A stretch of 64,000 nt of DNA from Bacteroidia bacterium (GTDB lineage Bacteria; Bacteroidota; Bacteroidia; Cytophagales; Cyclobacteriaceae): contig JAUILA010000002.1 of assembly GCA_030432655.1 (NCBI GenBank), forward strand, positions 124,001 to 188,000. The letters are read 5' to 3'. This document shows, one piece after another, positions 18,221-26,747 of this stretch. How positions within the stretch are numbered: position 1 is the stretch's first letter; each line of letters starts with the position of its first letter. Under the pieces are notes generated by a model. It was not told the DNA's origin. It searched no databases and worked only from the letters and a program-made list of their open reading frames with translations. Both the position numbers and the translations under genes were made by a program.

Positions 18221-19216
18221 CTAAAAATCTTCATCCAGCGAAAATTTTGGAGCACTTTCGTCTCCACCGGATTTCATCACACCAGCTTTCTGGTAATCGC
18301 CTACACGTTTTTCAAAAAAGTTGGTCTTGCCTTGCAGGGATATCATTTCCATGAAGTCAAACGGGTTTGATGAATTATATATTTTCTCTCCGGTCAGCTC
18401 ATTAAGCAACCGGTCGGCAACAAATTCAATATACTGGCACATAAGATCCGCGTTCATACCTATCAGGTTGACAGGAAGCGCATCCGTGACAAATTCTTTT
18501 TCAATAGCTACAGCATCCTTGATGATTTCCATCACGGTTTCCTTAGGCAGCTGATTATTGACGTGATTATTATAGAGCAGGCAGGCAAAATCACAGTGTA
18601 GTCCTTCATCCCGCGAGATAAGCTCATTGGAGAATGAAAGCCCTGGCATTAACCCGCGCTTTTTCAGCCAGAAGATGGAACAAAAACTTCCTGAAAAGAA
18701 AATTCCTTCCACTGCGGCAAACGCAATCAGACGCTCCTGGAAATTGCCTTCATCAATCCAGCGTAATGCCCAGTCGGCTTTTTTCTTTACACAATCCATC
18801 GTTTCAACGGCGTTGAACAATTTGTCCTTTTCTACCGGATCCTTAACATAGGTATCGATCAGGAGGGAGTAGGTCTCCGAATGGATGTTTTCCATGGCAA
18901 TCTGAAATCCATAGAAAAATTTGGCTTCGGTATACTGCACTTCGGCTACAAAGTGTTCGGCAAGGTTTTCATTAACAATTCCATCACTGGCAGCAAAAAA
19001 GGCAAGCACGTGCGAAATGAAGTGGCGCTCTCCGTCATTCAGGTTTCCCCAGTCCTTAAGGTCCTGGCTCAGATCAATTTCTTCCGCGGTCCAGAAACTG
19101 GCCTCCGCTTTTTTATAGAATTCCCAAATATCGTTGTGCTGTATTGGAAAGAGCACAAATCGGTTCGCATTCTCCTGTAGAATTGGTTCGGCTGCTGCAG
19201 TTGCTGTATCACTCAT
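18221..19216 (-). CDS. nrdB: ribonucleoside-diphosphate reductase, small subunit (class Ia)
   Basis: The 331-aa subunit carries the di-iron centre and the tyrosyl radical. Ligands Asp78, Glu109 and His112 and the radical Tyr116 are seen in AASDG and [17 protein letters not shown], matching the mouse R2 pattern. The C-terminal peptide [12 protein letters not shown] is the kind of tail that docks into NrdA. It is the first gene of nrdB-nrdA. The 350-bp region upstream holds DnaA-box-like sequences. No exact TAnnTTTG element was found close to the start. Confidence 0.97.
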   Translation of the reverse strand: MSDTATAAAEPILQENANRFVLFPIQHNDIWEFYKKAEASFWTAEEIDLSQDLKDWGNLNDGERHFISHVLAFFAASDGIVNENLAEHFVAEVQYTEAKFFYGFQIAMENIHSETYSLLIDTYVKDPVEKDKLFNAVETMDCVKKKADWALRWIDEGNFQERLIAFAAVEGIFFSGSFCSIFWLKKRGLMPGLSFSNELISRDEGLHCDFACLLYNNHVNNQLPKETVMEIIKDAVAIEKEFVTDALPVNLIGMNADLMCQYIEFVADRLLNELTGEKIYNSSNPFDFMEMISLQGKTNFFEKRVGDYQKAGVMKSGGDESAPKFSLDEDF

Positions 19217-19567
19217 CGTTCACAAGGGTTTTTTATATTACGTTAGAATTTTACCAAATAATTTCCGGGCTGGAGGCCCCGGTGCGCTCTTGAGACAAAA
19301 GAAAGAGTCCGAGCTGCTATTGGTACTTGTTCGAGCCAATAGGTCATACAAATATTGATAATGGATATATAAAATCAAAGCCGGGTAAAAAGGATGATTG
19401 TGCATAGTGTTGGTAGCTATAACATGCTGATAAATAAATATTTAGCATCTATTATTAATTGTATACTTTGCCTGTAAACGGCCAAATTTGACGATACAGG
19501 CTTTTGTAAAAAAGTTTTCCACAGGGTCAAGCACTGTGCACATTATAAATGTGGAAAAAGCGAGCAT
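19217..19567. other. intergenic region upstream of nrdB with DnaA-box-like sites
   Basis: Two copies of TTTTCCACA face each other, at 19515-19523 (plus) and 19550-19558 (minus), with a TGTGCACA palindrome between them (19535-19542) and an AT-rich stretch around 19425-19475. TTTTCCACA is one base from the DnaA box TTATCCACA. Read on the minus strand, the same inverted repeat is followed by six T, so it might instead be the terminator of the gene at 19568. The rest of the region shows no open frame of note. Confidence 0.45.
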
Positions 19568-20065
19568 TCAGGTTGTCAGCTTTTCCTTCAGTGGTTCCGG
19601 AAGTTTTTCAATCTCCGGGGTGTTCTTTTCAAACCAGTCTGTAATGCCGTAATAGGCCGTTTGTGTTACCGGATCTGTAAACTTCCTGTATTCACCGCTT
19701 CGGATTTTGTTGGACAGGGCAGCGGATATTGAGCTTCTCGCTTTTTGTTTGTCCAGCTCTGGCTCCTGCTCCAGTATGTAGTTCAGTACTTCCGCGCTGG
19801 TAACAAGTTTGTCCTTTTGCTCCAGATAATGAGCGATTTTCCGCGTCCAGGGCCATTGCGCACGATAGGCAGCGGGATCCCAGCGAATGGTTTGCTGAGA
19901 CGACTGGTCCTGGAAGATCGGCAGACTTGTCAGATTACTGATATGATTGTCGATTTCCACAATCTCCTTCCGGAATTCTTCAATACGTGCTTCCAGCGCC
20001 CTCTTTTTTTCCGTGAGGGCCTTCAGGTATAAGTCAGCGTACTTATCAGGAACGTTGATTTTCAT
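19568..20065 (-). CDS. hypothetical protein, coiled coil plus winged-helix-like domain
   Basis: A 165-aa soluble, charged protein of no family I can name. Residues about 10-50 form a coiled coil (LKALTEKKRALEARIEEFRK). Residues about 70-145 look like a winged-helix module: WPWTRKIAHYLEQKDKLVTS, then AEVLNYILEQEPEL, then ARSSISAALSNKIRSGEYRK and a strand with TAYYGITDWF. This resembles HARE-HTH-type DNA-binding modules, and a DNA-associated role is likely but not shown. The promoter is a perfect TTGACA-N17-TATAAT, unlike any other promoter in the window, with four TGCTTG repeats at and above its -35. That may point to transfer from another phylum. Confidence 0.7.
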   Translation of the reverse strand: MKINVPDKYADLYLKALTEKKRALEARIEEFRKEIVEIDNHISNLTSLPIFQDQSSQQTIRWDPAAYRAQWPWTRKIAHYLEQKDKLVTSAEVLNYILEQEPELDKQKARSSISAALSNKIRSGEYRKFTDPVTQTAYYGITDWFEKNTPEIEKLPEPLKEKLTT

Positions 20066-20084
20066 TGGAAGCGTTTAAAAATTC

Positions 20085-20113
20085 ATTATACGCTTATTTT
20101 CAAACTATGTCAA
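20085..20113 (-). promoter_or_regulatory. perfect sigma70-consensus promoter (TTGACA-N17-TATAAT)
   Basis: On the minus strand TTGACA (20113-20108), a 17-bp spacer and TATAAT (20090-20085) match the proteobacterial consensus in all 12 positions. The start would be near 20078, 13 bases before the ATG at 20065. Chance occurrence of such a match on both strands of this window is below one in a hundred. Confidence 0.75.
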
Positions 20114-20147
20114 GCATAACAAGCAATGAAAGCAAGCAGTTCAAGCA
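20111..20147 (-). repeat. four TGCTTG repeats over the -35 region
   Basis: On the plus strand CAAGCA starts at 20111, 20120, 20133 and 20142. The copies form two pairs with 9-bp spacing, the pairs being 22 bp apart, about two helical turns. The copy nearest to the gene overlaps the -35 hexamer. This is the layout of an operator for a repressor or activator. Confidence 0.5.
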
Positions 20148-20234
20148 GGGGGCAGTTTATTTTGCCTATATATAATAAGGTGACGAACGTTTCCGTGTGT
20201 GGTAAGATGCATGATGAAATAAAAGAGGGAGTGT

Positions 20235-20264
20235 TTGAATAATTGACGAATTAACCTATCTTTG
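20235..20264 (+). promoter_or_regulatory. promoter of rplU-rpmA
   Basis: TTG at 20235-20237, a 19-bp spacer and TATCTTTG at 20257-20264 match the Bacteroidota consensus fully. The sequence after the -7 element, CAATCCGTTTTTT, recurs in similar form before rplS and rpsP. Confidence 0.85.
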
Positions 20265-20299
20265 CAATCCGTTTTTTAAAGACAATCATAGAGCGAAAT

Positions 20300-21100
20300 A
20301 TGTACGCAATAGTTGAAATAGCCGGAAAGCAGTTCAAAGTAACGCAAGACCAGTTCGTTTATGCTCCGAAAATGGAGGGTGACGAGGGCGCTTCCGTAGA
20401 ATTCGACAAAGTACTGTTATTGGATAATGACGGGAAGGTCGAAGTAGGTGCACCTGTATTAAAAGGTGTGAAGGTATCGGGTAAAATACTCGGTCATGTT
20501 AAAGGAGATAAAGTGATCGTCTTCAAAAAGAAGCGTCGCAAAGGGTATAAGAAAAAGAACGGACATCGCCAGGAATTCACCAAGATTCAGATTTCTGATA
20601 TCGTATCCGGTGGAAAGGCGACCAAGAAATCCGAATCGAAGCCAAAAGCCGAATCGAAGCCTAAGACCGAAAGCAAGCCAAAGGCGAAAGCCGATGACAA
20701 AAAGGGAGATGATCTGACTAAAATTGTCGGAATCGGACCTGTTTTTGCCGGGCAGCTTAACGAACTGGGTTATACTACCTTCAAGCAGATATCATCCCTT
20801 ACCAGGAAGCAGGTGGAAGAAATCGCTGAAAAGATTGATGGTGTGAGCGTTGAATCATCGGCCAGCTGGATCAATTATGCCCAGGGACTGATTTACGGGG
20901 AGAATGACCTGACTGAAATTAATGGCATCGGACCTGTATTTGCAGGTGAGCTTAAGAAACTAGGATATATAAGTTTCCGACAGATCGCAGAGCTTAAGAA
21001 AAAAGATATTGAAGTGATCGCAGAGGAAATTGATGGGGTGAGTGAAGAACTCATTGAAAACGAAGAATGGATCAAGCAGGCGAAAGACCTGATGAAATAA
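20300..21100 (+). CDS. rplU: ribosomal protein L21 fused to two helix-hairpin-helix-like repeats
   Basis: L21 binds 23S rRNA in the large subunit. Residues 1-103 are a normal L21 (MYAIVEIAGKQFKV, then FKKKRRKGYKKKNGHRQEFT). A Lys/Ser/Pro-rich linker (about 107-136, with repeated SKPKAE) leads to two copies of a 60-residue module, 138-198 and 203-266. Each has the pattern GIGPVFAGxLxxLGYxxFxQI, then a helix with EEIAEKIDGVS and a Trp. GIGPxxAxxL is the signature of helix-hairpin-helix folds that touch nucleic acids. Ordinary L21 has about 103 residues, so more than half of this protein is an addition. It is cotranscribed with rpmA. Confidence 0.95.
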   Translation: MYAIVEIAGKQFKVTQDQFVYAPKMEGDEGASVEFDKVLLLDNDGKVEVGAPVLKGVKVSGKILGHVKGDKVIVFKKKRRKGYKKKNGHRQEFTKIQISDIVSGGKATKKSESKPKAESKPKTESKPKAKADDKKGDDLTKIVGIGPVFAGQLNELGYTTFKQISSLTRKQVEEIAEKIDGVSVESSASWINYAQGLIYGENDLTEINGIGPVFAGELKKLGYISFRQIAELKKKDIEVIAEEIDGVSEELIENEEWIKQAKDLMK

Positions 21101-21131
21101 TTATTTACGAATTACTTAAAGAACATTAGAA

Positions 21132-21392
21132 ATGGCACACAAAAAAGGAGCAGGTAGTTCGAGGAACGGAAGAGAGTCGGAAAGTAAACGACTGGGAGTT
21201 AAAATTTACGGCGGACAACACGCGATAGCCGGTAATATAATCGTCAGGCAGCGCGGTACCAAGCATCACCCTGGTAAGAATGTTGGGATCGGTAAGGATC
21301 ATACACTTTTTGCACTGACCGATGGAACTGTTCAGTTCAAAAAAGGAAAAAATAACAGGTCATTCGTATCGGTGGAAGCAGCAGAAGCCTGA
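21132..21392 (+). CDS. rpmA: ribosomal protein L27
   Basis: The 86-aa protein begins [20 protein letters not shown], the conserved N terminus that reaches toward the peptidyl-transferase centre, and continues with [20 protein letters not shown]. There is no cleavable N-terminal extension of the Firmicutes kind. It follows rplU by 31 bp and is ended by the hairpin at 21426. Confidence 0.97.
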   Translation: MAHKKGAGSSRNGRESESKRLGVKIYGGQHAIAGNIIVRQRGTKHHPGKNVGIGKDHTLFALTDGTVQFKKGKNNRSFVSVEAAEA

Positions 21393-21425
21393 GAAAAGCC
21401 CGGCGAAAACCGTTTAAATTTTTAT

Positions 21426-21459
21426 AAAAAATCACATCTGAAAAGGTGTGATTTTTTTT
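21426..21459 (+). terminator. Rho-independent terminator after rpmA
   Basis: AAAAATCACATCT and AGGTGTGATTTTT pair (one G-U) around the loop GAAA, followed by a T run. Confidence 0.9.
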
Positions 21460-21868
21460 ATTTAAAATAACTTCAGCTATACCCCAATTCAGGGGATAAG
21501 TTTTCAATTTTTTGCAGAAAATCCGGCCGGATTTTGAAAAAAAGACAGCCTTTTTGCAATGCCTGCAATCCAACCATTTACCCCTGATATGTCTTGGTTA
21601 ATGAGATGAAAAATCATTTCTATCTCTTGATAAATCAACATTTTGAACGAGATAGGCCGGATTTTCAGAATAATCATGCCTTATTGAAAAAGTAATATAT
21701 TACTAAAGTACGAGGTCTATTTTCCTCATTCTTTGGCTCCTAACGGTTTTTTAAATTAAAAGTTTCGAAAATCCCCCAATTTGTGGTAGAATCTTTCCTA
21801 AAAACTTACATTTTAAGTGTTTTATAATTAGCTTAGCGCAAAATCATTTTTAACCTAAACAAAGCAAT
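21460..21868 (+). promoter_or_regulatory. upstream region of the first SusCD pair with inverted-repeat sites
   Basis: About 400 bases without a gene. Site A (21480-21498) reads TACCCC-AATTCA-GGGGATA, a near-palindrome. Site B (21773-21788) reads CCCCCAATTTGTGGTA, a related but degenerate palindrome 95 bases before the ATG. Their spacing suggests binding by a dimeric regulator. No exact TAnnTTTG element was found; the AT-rich stretch 21800-21860 probably holds the promoter. Confidence 0.4.
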
Positions 21869-24800
21869 ATGAAGAAGTTTCTACTACTTAGTTTCATGTT
21901 GGTGGCTACACTGCTCTCTACAGTGGCAGTGGCTCAGGACCGGACCATAACAGGTACGGTTACTGCAGAAGAGGATGGTTCCGCCCTTCCGGGTGTGAAC
22001 GTACTCCTTAAAGGTACTTCCACAGGTACCGTTACAGACATCAACGGAAGCTATCGATTATCAGTGCCTTCAGAAGGTGGTACACTTGTATTTACCTTCG
22101 TAGGTTTGAAGACGCAGGAGGTTGCGATCGGAAACCAGTCCACCATCGATGTGGGAATGGCATCCGATGTGACGCAACTTGGAGAGGTTGTTGTAACAGC
22201 CCTGAACATAGAGCGGGATAAGAAAACCCTGGGTTATGCAACTCAGCAGGTTGAGCAGGAGAACTTGAGGGTAGCACGTGAGCAGAACCTGAACGAAGCA
22301 CTCGCTGGTAAAATTGCCGGTGTACAGGTAGTTTCAGGATCCGGTGCTAAATTCGGACAATCCGCCATCCGTATTCGTGGTGTGCGTGGATTGAGTTCAT
22401 CTGATCCACTCTATGTAGTTGATGGTATCGTTGTGGCAGATCCTGCTTCCATTAACATGGACAACGTACAATCCATCAACGTACTGAAAGGTGCAAACGC
22501 TGCAGCCCTGTATGGTTCGCGTGCACGTGATGGTGTGATCATTATCAAGTCGAAAACTGCATCTGAAGGTGCCGTACAGGTAAACTTCAATAATACCACG
22601 ACGTTTGAGAATGTTGCCCTGTTGCCTAAATATCAGAACCAGTATGGTGGTGGTTATTCACTTGACTTCAACACATTCAATTTTGACCCTACTACTGATG
22701 ATCCTGCACTGGCAGGTCTGGACGGAGCATCAACTCCTGAATTCTACTCAGATGAAAGCTGGGGTCCTTTAATGGATGGAAGAATGGTCGCACACTGGGA
22801 CGCGTTTATCCCGGGTACTGAAGGTTACGGACAAATGCGTCCCTGGGTATCTAATGAAGATAACGTTAACGATTTCTTCGAGCAGGGTGTATTCGTAAAT
22901 AACAGCCTTAACATCGGTAAAGCCGGTGAGAACTATAACATCAATGCTACACTGTCAGTTTCTGACCGTGGTGGTGTGCTTCCTAATTCAGATCAGAACA
23001 GAACGTTCCTGAACCTGAACACAAGGGTAGACCTTTCAGAGAAGTTGACTATGAATGCCATGGCAAACTACTCGCGTACAAGTACGATAGGTAACCTTTC
23101 TGAAGGATATGGAAGTATTGGTTCCAACTTCAACCAGTGGTTCCAGCGTCAGCTTGACATGGATCTTCTGGAGAAATACTGGAGAATGCCTGACGGACGA
23201 TATACCTCATGGAACATGAACTCTGCGCGGAATCCTACACCGCTTTACTGGAACAACCCATACACTGAAATGTATGCTAATTTCAGCGAAAGCAATGAGG
23301 AGGTAATCAGTGCACGTTTTGGTCTTTCTTATGAGATCATCGAAGGACTTACCCTGAATGCTAACCTGAACCGTTACTTCAAGCAGTACTACTCTGAAAG
23401 CAGAACTGCTTCGGGAACTTTGGAGCAGGATTACTTCGGTACTTCCACCTATGACAGAATGGAAGATAACTACGAGTTCATTGCTACTTATAATAAGACC
23501 TGGGAAAGCTTCTCACTCGAAGCCCTGGCAGGTGGAAACATTCGTCGTAATAAAGGTAAGAACTGGTCCATGGGTACTTCCGGTGGATTGTCAGTTCCTG
23601 ACCTGTACAACATCAGTGCTTCTATCGACCGTCCAAGCACCTCAAACTATTTCTTTGAGCGTCACGTAAACAGTGTATTTGCAGAAGCAAACATTGGCTA
23701 TAAAGGTATTGTTTATCTGCGTGGTTCATTCCGTCGCGACTGGGATTCTGCTCTGCCTGAGTCCAGCAACGCCTTTACTTACCCTGCTATCTCAACATCA
23801 GTTGTATTCTCTGAACTGCTGAACAGCCAGGATATCCTGTCTTTCGGTAAAGTTCGTTTCAGCTATGCTGAAGTAGGTGGTGAGCTTGGAGCTTATTCAC
23901 TGGATCCGGTTTATTCACTGGGAACTCCTTATAGTGGAAATCCTACAATGGCCGTGCCTAACAGTATTACTGACCCTAACCTGATCGCTGCTACCACTGC
24001 AGCTTACGAAGCAGGTTTTGAACTGGCATTCCTTGAAAACCGTATCCGGGCTGATTTCTCGTACTACTACTACGATAACTCGGATGAGATCATTGACGTA
24101 TCTGTTGATCCTACAACAGGATACGGAGGATTGACAATTAACTCTGGTAAGATGTTTACCAAAGGATGGGATGCTACAATCGGTGGTACTCCGGTTCGTT
24201 CAGGTGCCTTCACGTGGGATGTGAATTTCAACTTCGCAAGAAGTACTAACGAAATTGAATCACTGTATCCGGGACTTGAGTCAATCATCCTTGGAAACGG
24301 TAACGGAGGAACTTCCACCTGGGGTGGATGGGGTGGTATCACTGCCCGTGCCCAGGTTGACGAAGAATGGGGAACTATCATCGGACGTAAATTCCAGCGT
24401 GATGAAAGCGGTAACCTTGTAGTTGATGGAGATGGATATCCTCTTTGGGAAGAAAACCAGAATCTTGGTTCAATCCTTCCTGATTACACAGGTGGTATCT
24501 TCAACCGCTTCACATTCAAGAACTTTGAATTCAGCTTCACAATTGACTGGCAGATCGGTGGTAAATTCCACTCATTTACTGAAATGTTCAATGCTTATTC
24601 AGGTCTTGGAGACGAGACAGTCGGAACTAACTCTCTTGGAAACGACATGCGTCTTGATCCGGGAGAAGGTGGTGGACTTACCTTCGGTGGTGTTTATGAA
24701 GACGGAACTCCTAACGATACCTTCCTTTCTGCTCAGGCATACTGGAAAGGTCTGTTCGGATTACACGAGCAGTGGGTGTTTGACGCAACTTACGTGAAAC

Positions 24801-25045
24801 TCCGTGAAGTTCGTCTGGGATACAATATTCCGGAATCAGTACTTAGCCGTGTATCTTTCCTGAACCGGGCCAGCATCGCTATCGTGTCTAACAACACATG
24901 GCTGATCCACAGTGAAGTACCTGGTATAGATCCTTCGCAGATCTCAGGTGATACACGTGATGCACGTAACAATGGTTCATGGGTTGATGGCGGTCAGCTG
25001 CCTCCTACCCGGACAATTGGTGTCGACATTCGTCTTGGATTTTAA
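21869..25045 (+). CDS. SusC/RagA family TonB-linked outer-membrane transporter (first pair)
   Basis: A 1058-aa protein with a signal peptide ending AVAQ, a carboxypeptidase-regulatory-like domain (about 25-100, TGTVTAEEDGSALPGVNVLL), the TonB-box-like and plug region (GEVVVTALNIERDKKTLGYA, then SSDPLYVVDGIVV and LKGANAAALYGSRARDGVI), and a beta-barrel ending PTRTIGVDIRLGF. SusC forms the TonB-driven channel and SusD the lid. SusD follows after 19 bp. The D-aminoacylase genes downstream suggest peptides or N-acyl amino acids as substrate, while no glycoside hydrolase is near. Confidence 0.95.
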   Translation: MKKFLLLSFMLVATLLSTVAVAQDRTITGTVTAEEDGSALPGVNVLLKGTSTGTVTDINGSYRLSVPSEGGTLVFTFVGLKTQEVAIGNQSTIDVGMASDVTQLGEVVVTALNIERDKKTLGYATQQVEQENLRVAREQNLNEALAGKIAGVQVVSGSGAKFGQSAIRIRGVRGLSSSDPLYVVDGIVVADPASINMDNVQSINVLKGANAAALYGSRARDGVIIIKSKTASEGAVQVNFNNTTTFENVALLPKYQNQYGGGYSLDFNTFNFDPTTDDPALAGLDGASTPEFYSDESWGPLMDGRMVAHWDAFIPGTEGYGQMRPWVSNEDNVNDFFEQGVFVNNSLNIGKAGENYNINATLSVSDRGGVLPNSDQNRTFLNLNTRVDLSEKLTMNAMANYSRTSTIGNLSEGYGSIGSNFNQWFQRQLDMDLLEKYWRMPDGRYTSWNMNSARNPTPLYWNNPYTEMYANFSESNEEVISARFGLSYEIIEGLTLNANLNRYFKQYYSESRTASGTLEQDYFGTSTYDRMEDNYEFIATYNKTWESFSLEALAGGNIRRNKGKNWSMGTSGGLSVPDLYNISASIDRPSTSNYFFERHVNSVFAEANIGYKGIVYLRGSFRRDWDSALPESSNAFTYPAISTSVVFSELLNSQDILSFGKVRFSYAEVGGELGAYSLDPVYSLGTPYSGNPTMAVPNSITDPNLIAATTAAYEAGFELAFLENRIRADFSYYYYDNSDEIIDVSVDPTTGYGGLTINSGKMFTKGWDATIGGTPVRSGAFTWDVNFNFARSTNEIESLYPGLESIILGNGNGGTSTWGGWGGITARAQVDEEWGTIIGRKFQRDESGNLVVDGDGYPLWEENQNLGSILPDYTGGIFNRFTFKNFEFSFTIDWQIGGKFHSFTEMFNAYSGLGDETVGTNSLGNDMRLDPGEGGGLTFGGVYEDGTPNDTFLSAQAYWKGLFGLHEQWVFDATYVKLREVRLGYNIPESVLSRVSFLNRASIAIVSNNTWLIHSEVPGIDPSQISGDTRDARNNGSWVDGGQLPPTRTIGVDIRLGF

Positions 25046-25064
25046 TTGAAAAACAAGAAACAAT

Positions 25065-26531
25065 ATGAAAAATACTATAAATAAATATTTCGTAATTGCC
25101 TTGTTGAGCGTGGGAATTGTGGCATGTGATCCGGGAGACTTCGGAGGAACTAACGACAACCCGAACGCAACGACAACGCCAATTCCGGGCGCTCTGTTGA
25201 CCAATGCCATTAACGGACTTGACAACACGGTTAATGATACTCAGGGACAGCTTTATGTTCAGTACCTGGCTAACTCCCAGTATACTGACGCTGATACCTA
25301 TCAGACCGTTCAGTTCAGCTACAATGGTTATTATCAGGGTGTGATGCAGGATCTTGCACAGATCATTGCAATGAACACCAATGAGGAAACAAAGGATGCG
25401 GCAACCCAGTATGGGTCTAATGCCAACCAGATTGCAGTGGCAAACATCCTGTTGTCCTATTATTTCCTGCATATCACAGATCGTTGGGGTGATATTCCTT
25501 ATTCTGAAGCACTTCGCCTGAATGAGGATATTCTTCAGCCGGTGTTTGATCCCCAGGAGTCCATCTATACTTCGATCTTTACTGTTCTGGATAATGCTGC
25601 TTCCAGTATCAGCAGCACCAATCCTGTTGTGGGAGATATCCTTTTCGGCGGAGATATGGATCGTTGGGTGGAATTCGCCAATACCATTCGTTTGAATGCG
25701 GCACTTCGTCTTTCTGAGGTAGATCCTACCAAAGGAGCGGCTGAGTTTAATGCGGCACTTTCTGATGGTGTTATAGCTCTGGACAACGATGCGAATATCT
25801 ACTATGCGCACCTGGCAGAAGAAGCGTATGACAACCCATGGGAAGATCGCTTCCAGACTCGTCGTGACTATGCGGTTGCAGAGCCTTTGGTAGATCGTAT
25901 GCAGACTGTTGCTAATGGTGGTGTTCTGACAGTAGGAATCGATCCACGCTTACCTGTGTATGCAGATCCGACTGAAAATGGTGGAATGTATGTAGGAATG
26001 GTTTACGGGGTTACACAGGCGGAAGCCGGTGCAATCTCTAACTCGGATGTATCTTTCCTCGGAGAGTATTTCCGTACTCAGGATACGCCTACATATATCT
26101 ATACCGCTGCTCAGATTGCTTTTGCACGTGCTGAAGCTGCACTGATGGGTTGGACTTCTGAAGATGCCCAGGAGATGTATGAACTGGGTATTGAATTGTC
26201 TATGAAACAGTGGACGGATGCCAGTGACGCAGCTATAGCTGCCTACACTGCAGATCCATGGGTTTCTTATGATGGTTCACTTGAGAAAATAATGACTCAG
26301 AAGTGGATTGCCAACTACCTGAATGGGTACGAAGCATGGGCTGACTGGAGGAGGACTGGATTCCCTACACTGGACCCAGCTCCTGCTGCGCAAAACCAGA
26401 GTGGTGAAATTCCTGTTCGTCAGGGATATCCTACTACGGCGCGTGACCTGAATGGTGATAACTATGACGCTGTTGTTGCCCGTCAGGGTGAGGATGGCCT
26501 CGATACACATATCTGGTGGGATGTAGATTAA
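25065..26531 (+). CDS. SusD/RagB family surface lipoprotein (first pair)
   Basis: A 488-aa lipoprotein with lipobox GIVAC (Cys21) and the surface-export-like acidic tract right after it (DPGDFGG). Features of the SusD-like class are the N-terminal NPNATT segment, FLHITDRWGDIPYSEALR (residues about 137-155), the TPR-like helices and a C-terminal HIWWDVD. It should be the ligand-binding lid on the SusC channel. It is followed by a strong terminator, so the downstream amidohydrolases are a separate unit or are reached by read-through. Confidence 0.93.
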   Translation: MKNTINKYFVIALLSVGIVACDPGDFGGTNDNPNATTTPIPGALLTNAINGLDNTVNDTQGQLYVQYLANSQYTDADTYQTVQFSYNGYYQGVMQDLAQIIAMNTNEETKDAATQYGSNANQIAVANILLSYYFLHITDRWGDIPYSEALRLNEDILQPVFDPQESIYTSIFTVLDNAASSISSTNPVVGDILFGGDMDRWVEFANTIRLNAALRLSEVDPTKGAAEFNAALSDGVIALDNDANIYYAHLAEEAYDNPWEDRFQTRRDYAVAEPLVDRMQTVANGGVLTVGIDPRLPVYADPTENGGMYVGMVYGVTQAEAGAISNSDVSFLGEYFRTQDTPTYIYTAAQIAFARAEAALMGWTSEDAQEMYELGIELSMKQWTDASDAAIAAYTADPWVSYDGSLEKIMTQKWIANYLNGYEAWADWRRTGFPTLDPAPAAQNQSGEIPVRQGYPTTARDLNGDNYDAVVARQGEDGLDTHIWWDVD

Positions 26532-26552
26532 TCTGCATTTAGCCTTAAGATT

Positions 26553-26585
26553 AAACCGCCCGGATTTTCCGGGCGGTTTTTTTTT
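26553..26585 (+). terminator. Rho-independent terminator after the first SusCD pair
   Basis: A perfect 12-bp stem, AAACCGCCCGGA / TCCGGGCGGTTT, with loop TTT and a following T run. Confidence 0.95.
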
Positions 26586-26747
26586 ATTATGTCTAATTAG
26601 GATCTGACGCAGATCTTACCGGAAAGTTATTCTGATACCTGTCATATGATTGTTTAACGCGTGTTTCATACATCTTTTTGACTACTTTTTTCAATCTTTT
26701 GACTATCCTAAATTTATACTGCAATATCCATTGACATACCTGCTTGT

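Noticed and set aside
19425-19475. AT-rich stretch near DnaA-like boxes as chromosomal origin
   Set aside because: Only two good boxes, no dnaA, dnaN or gidA nearby, and a simpler reading as nrdB control region or terminator exists.
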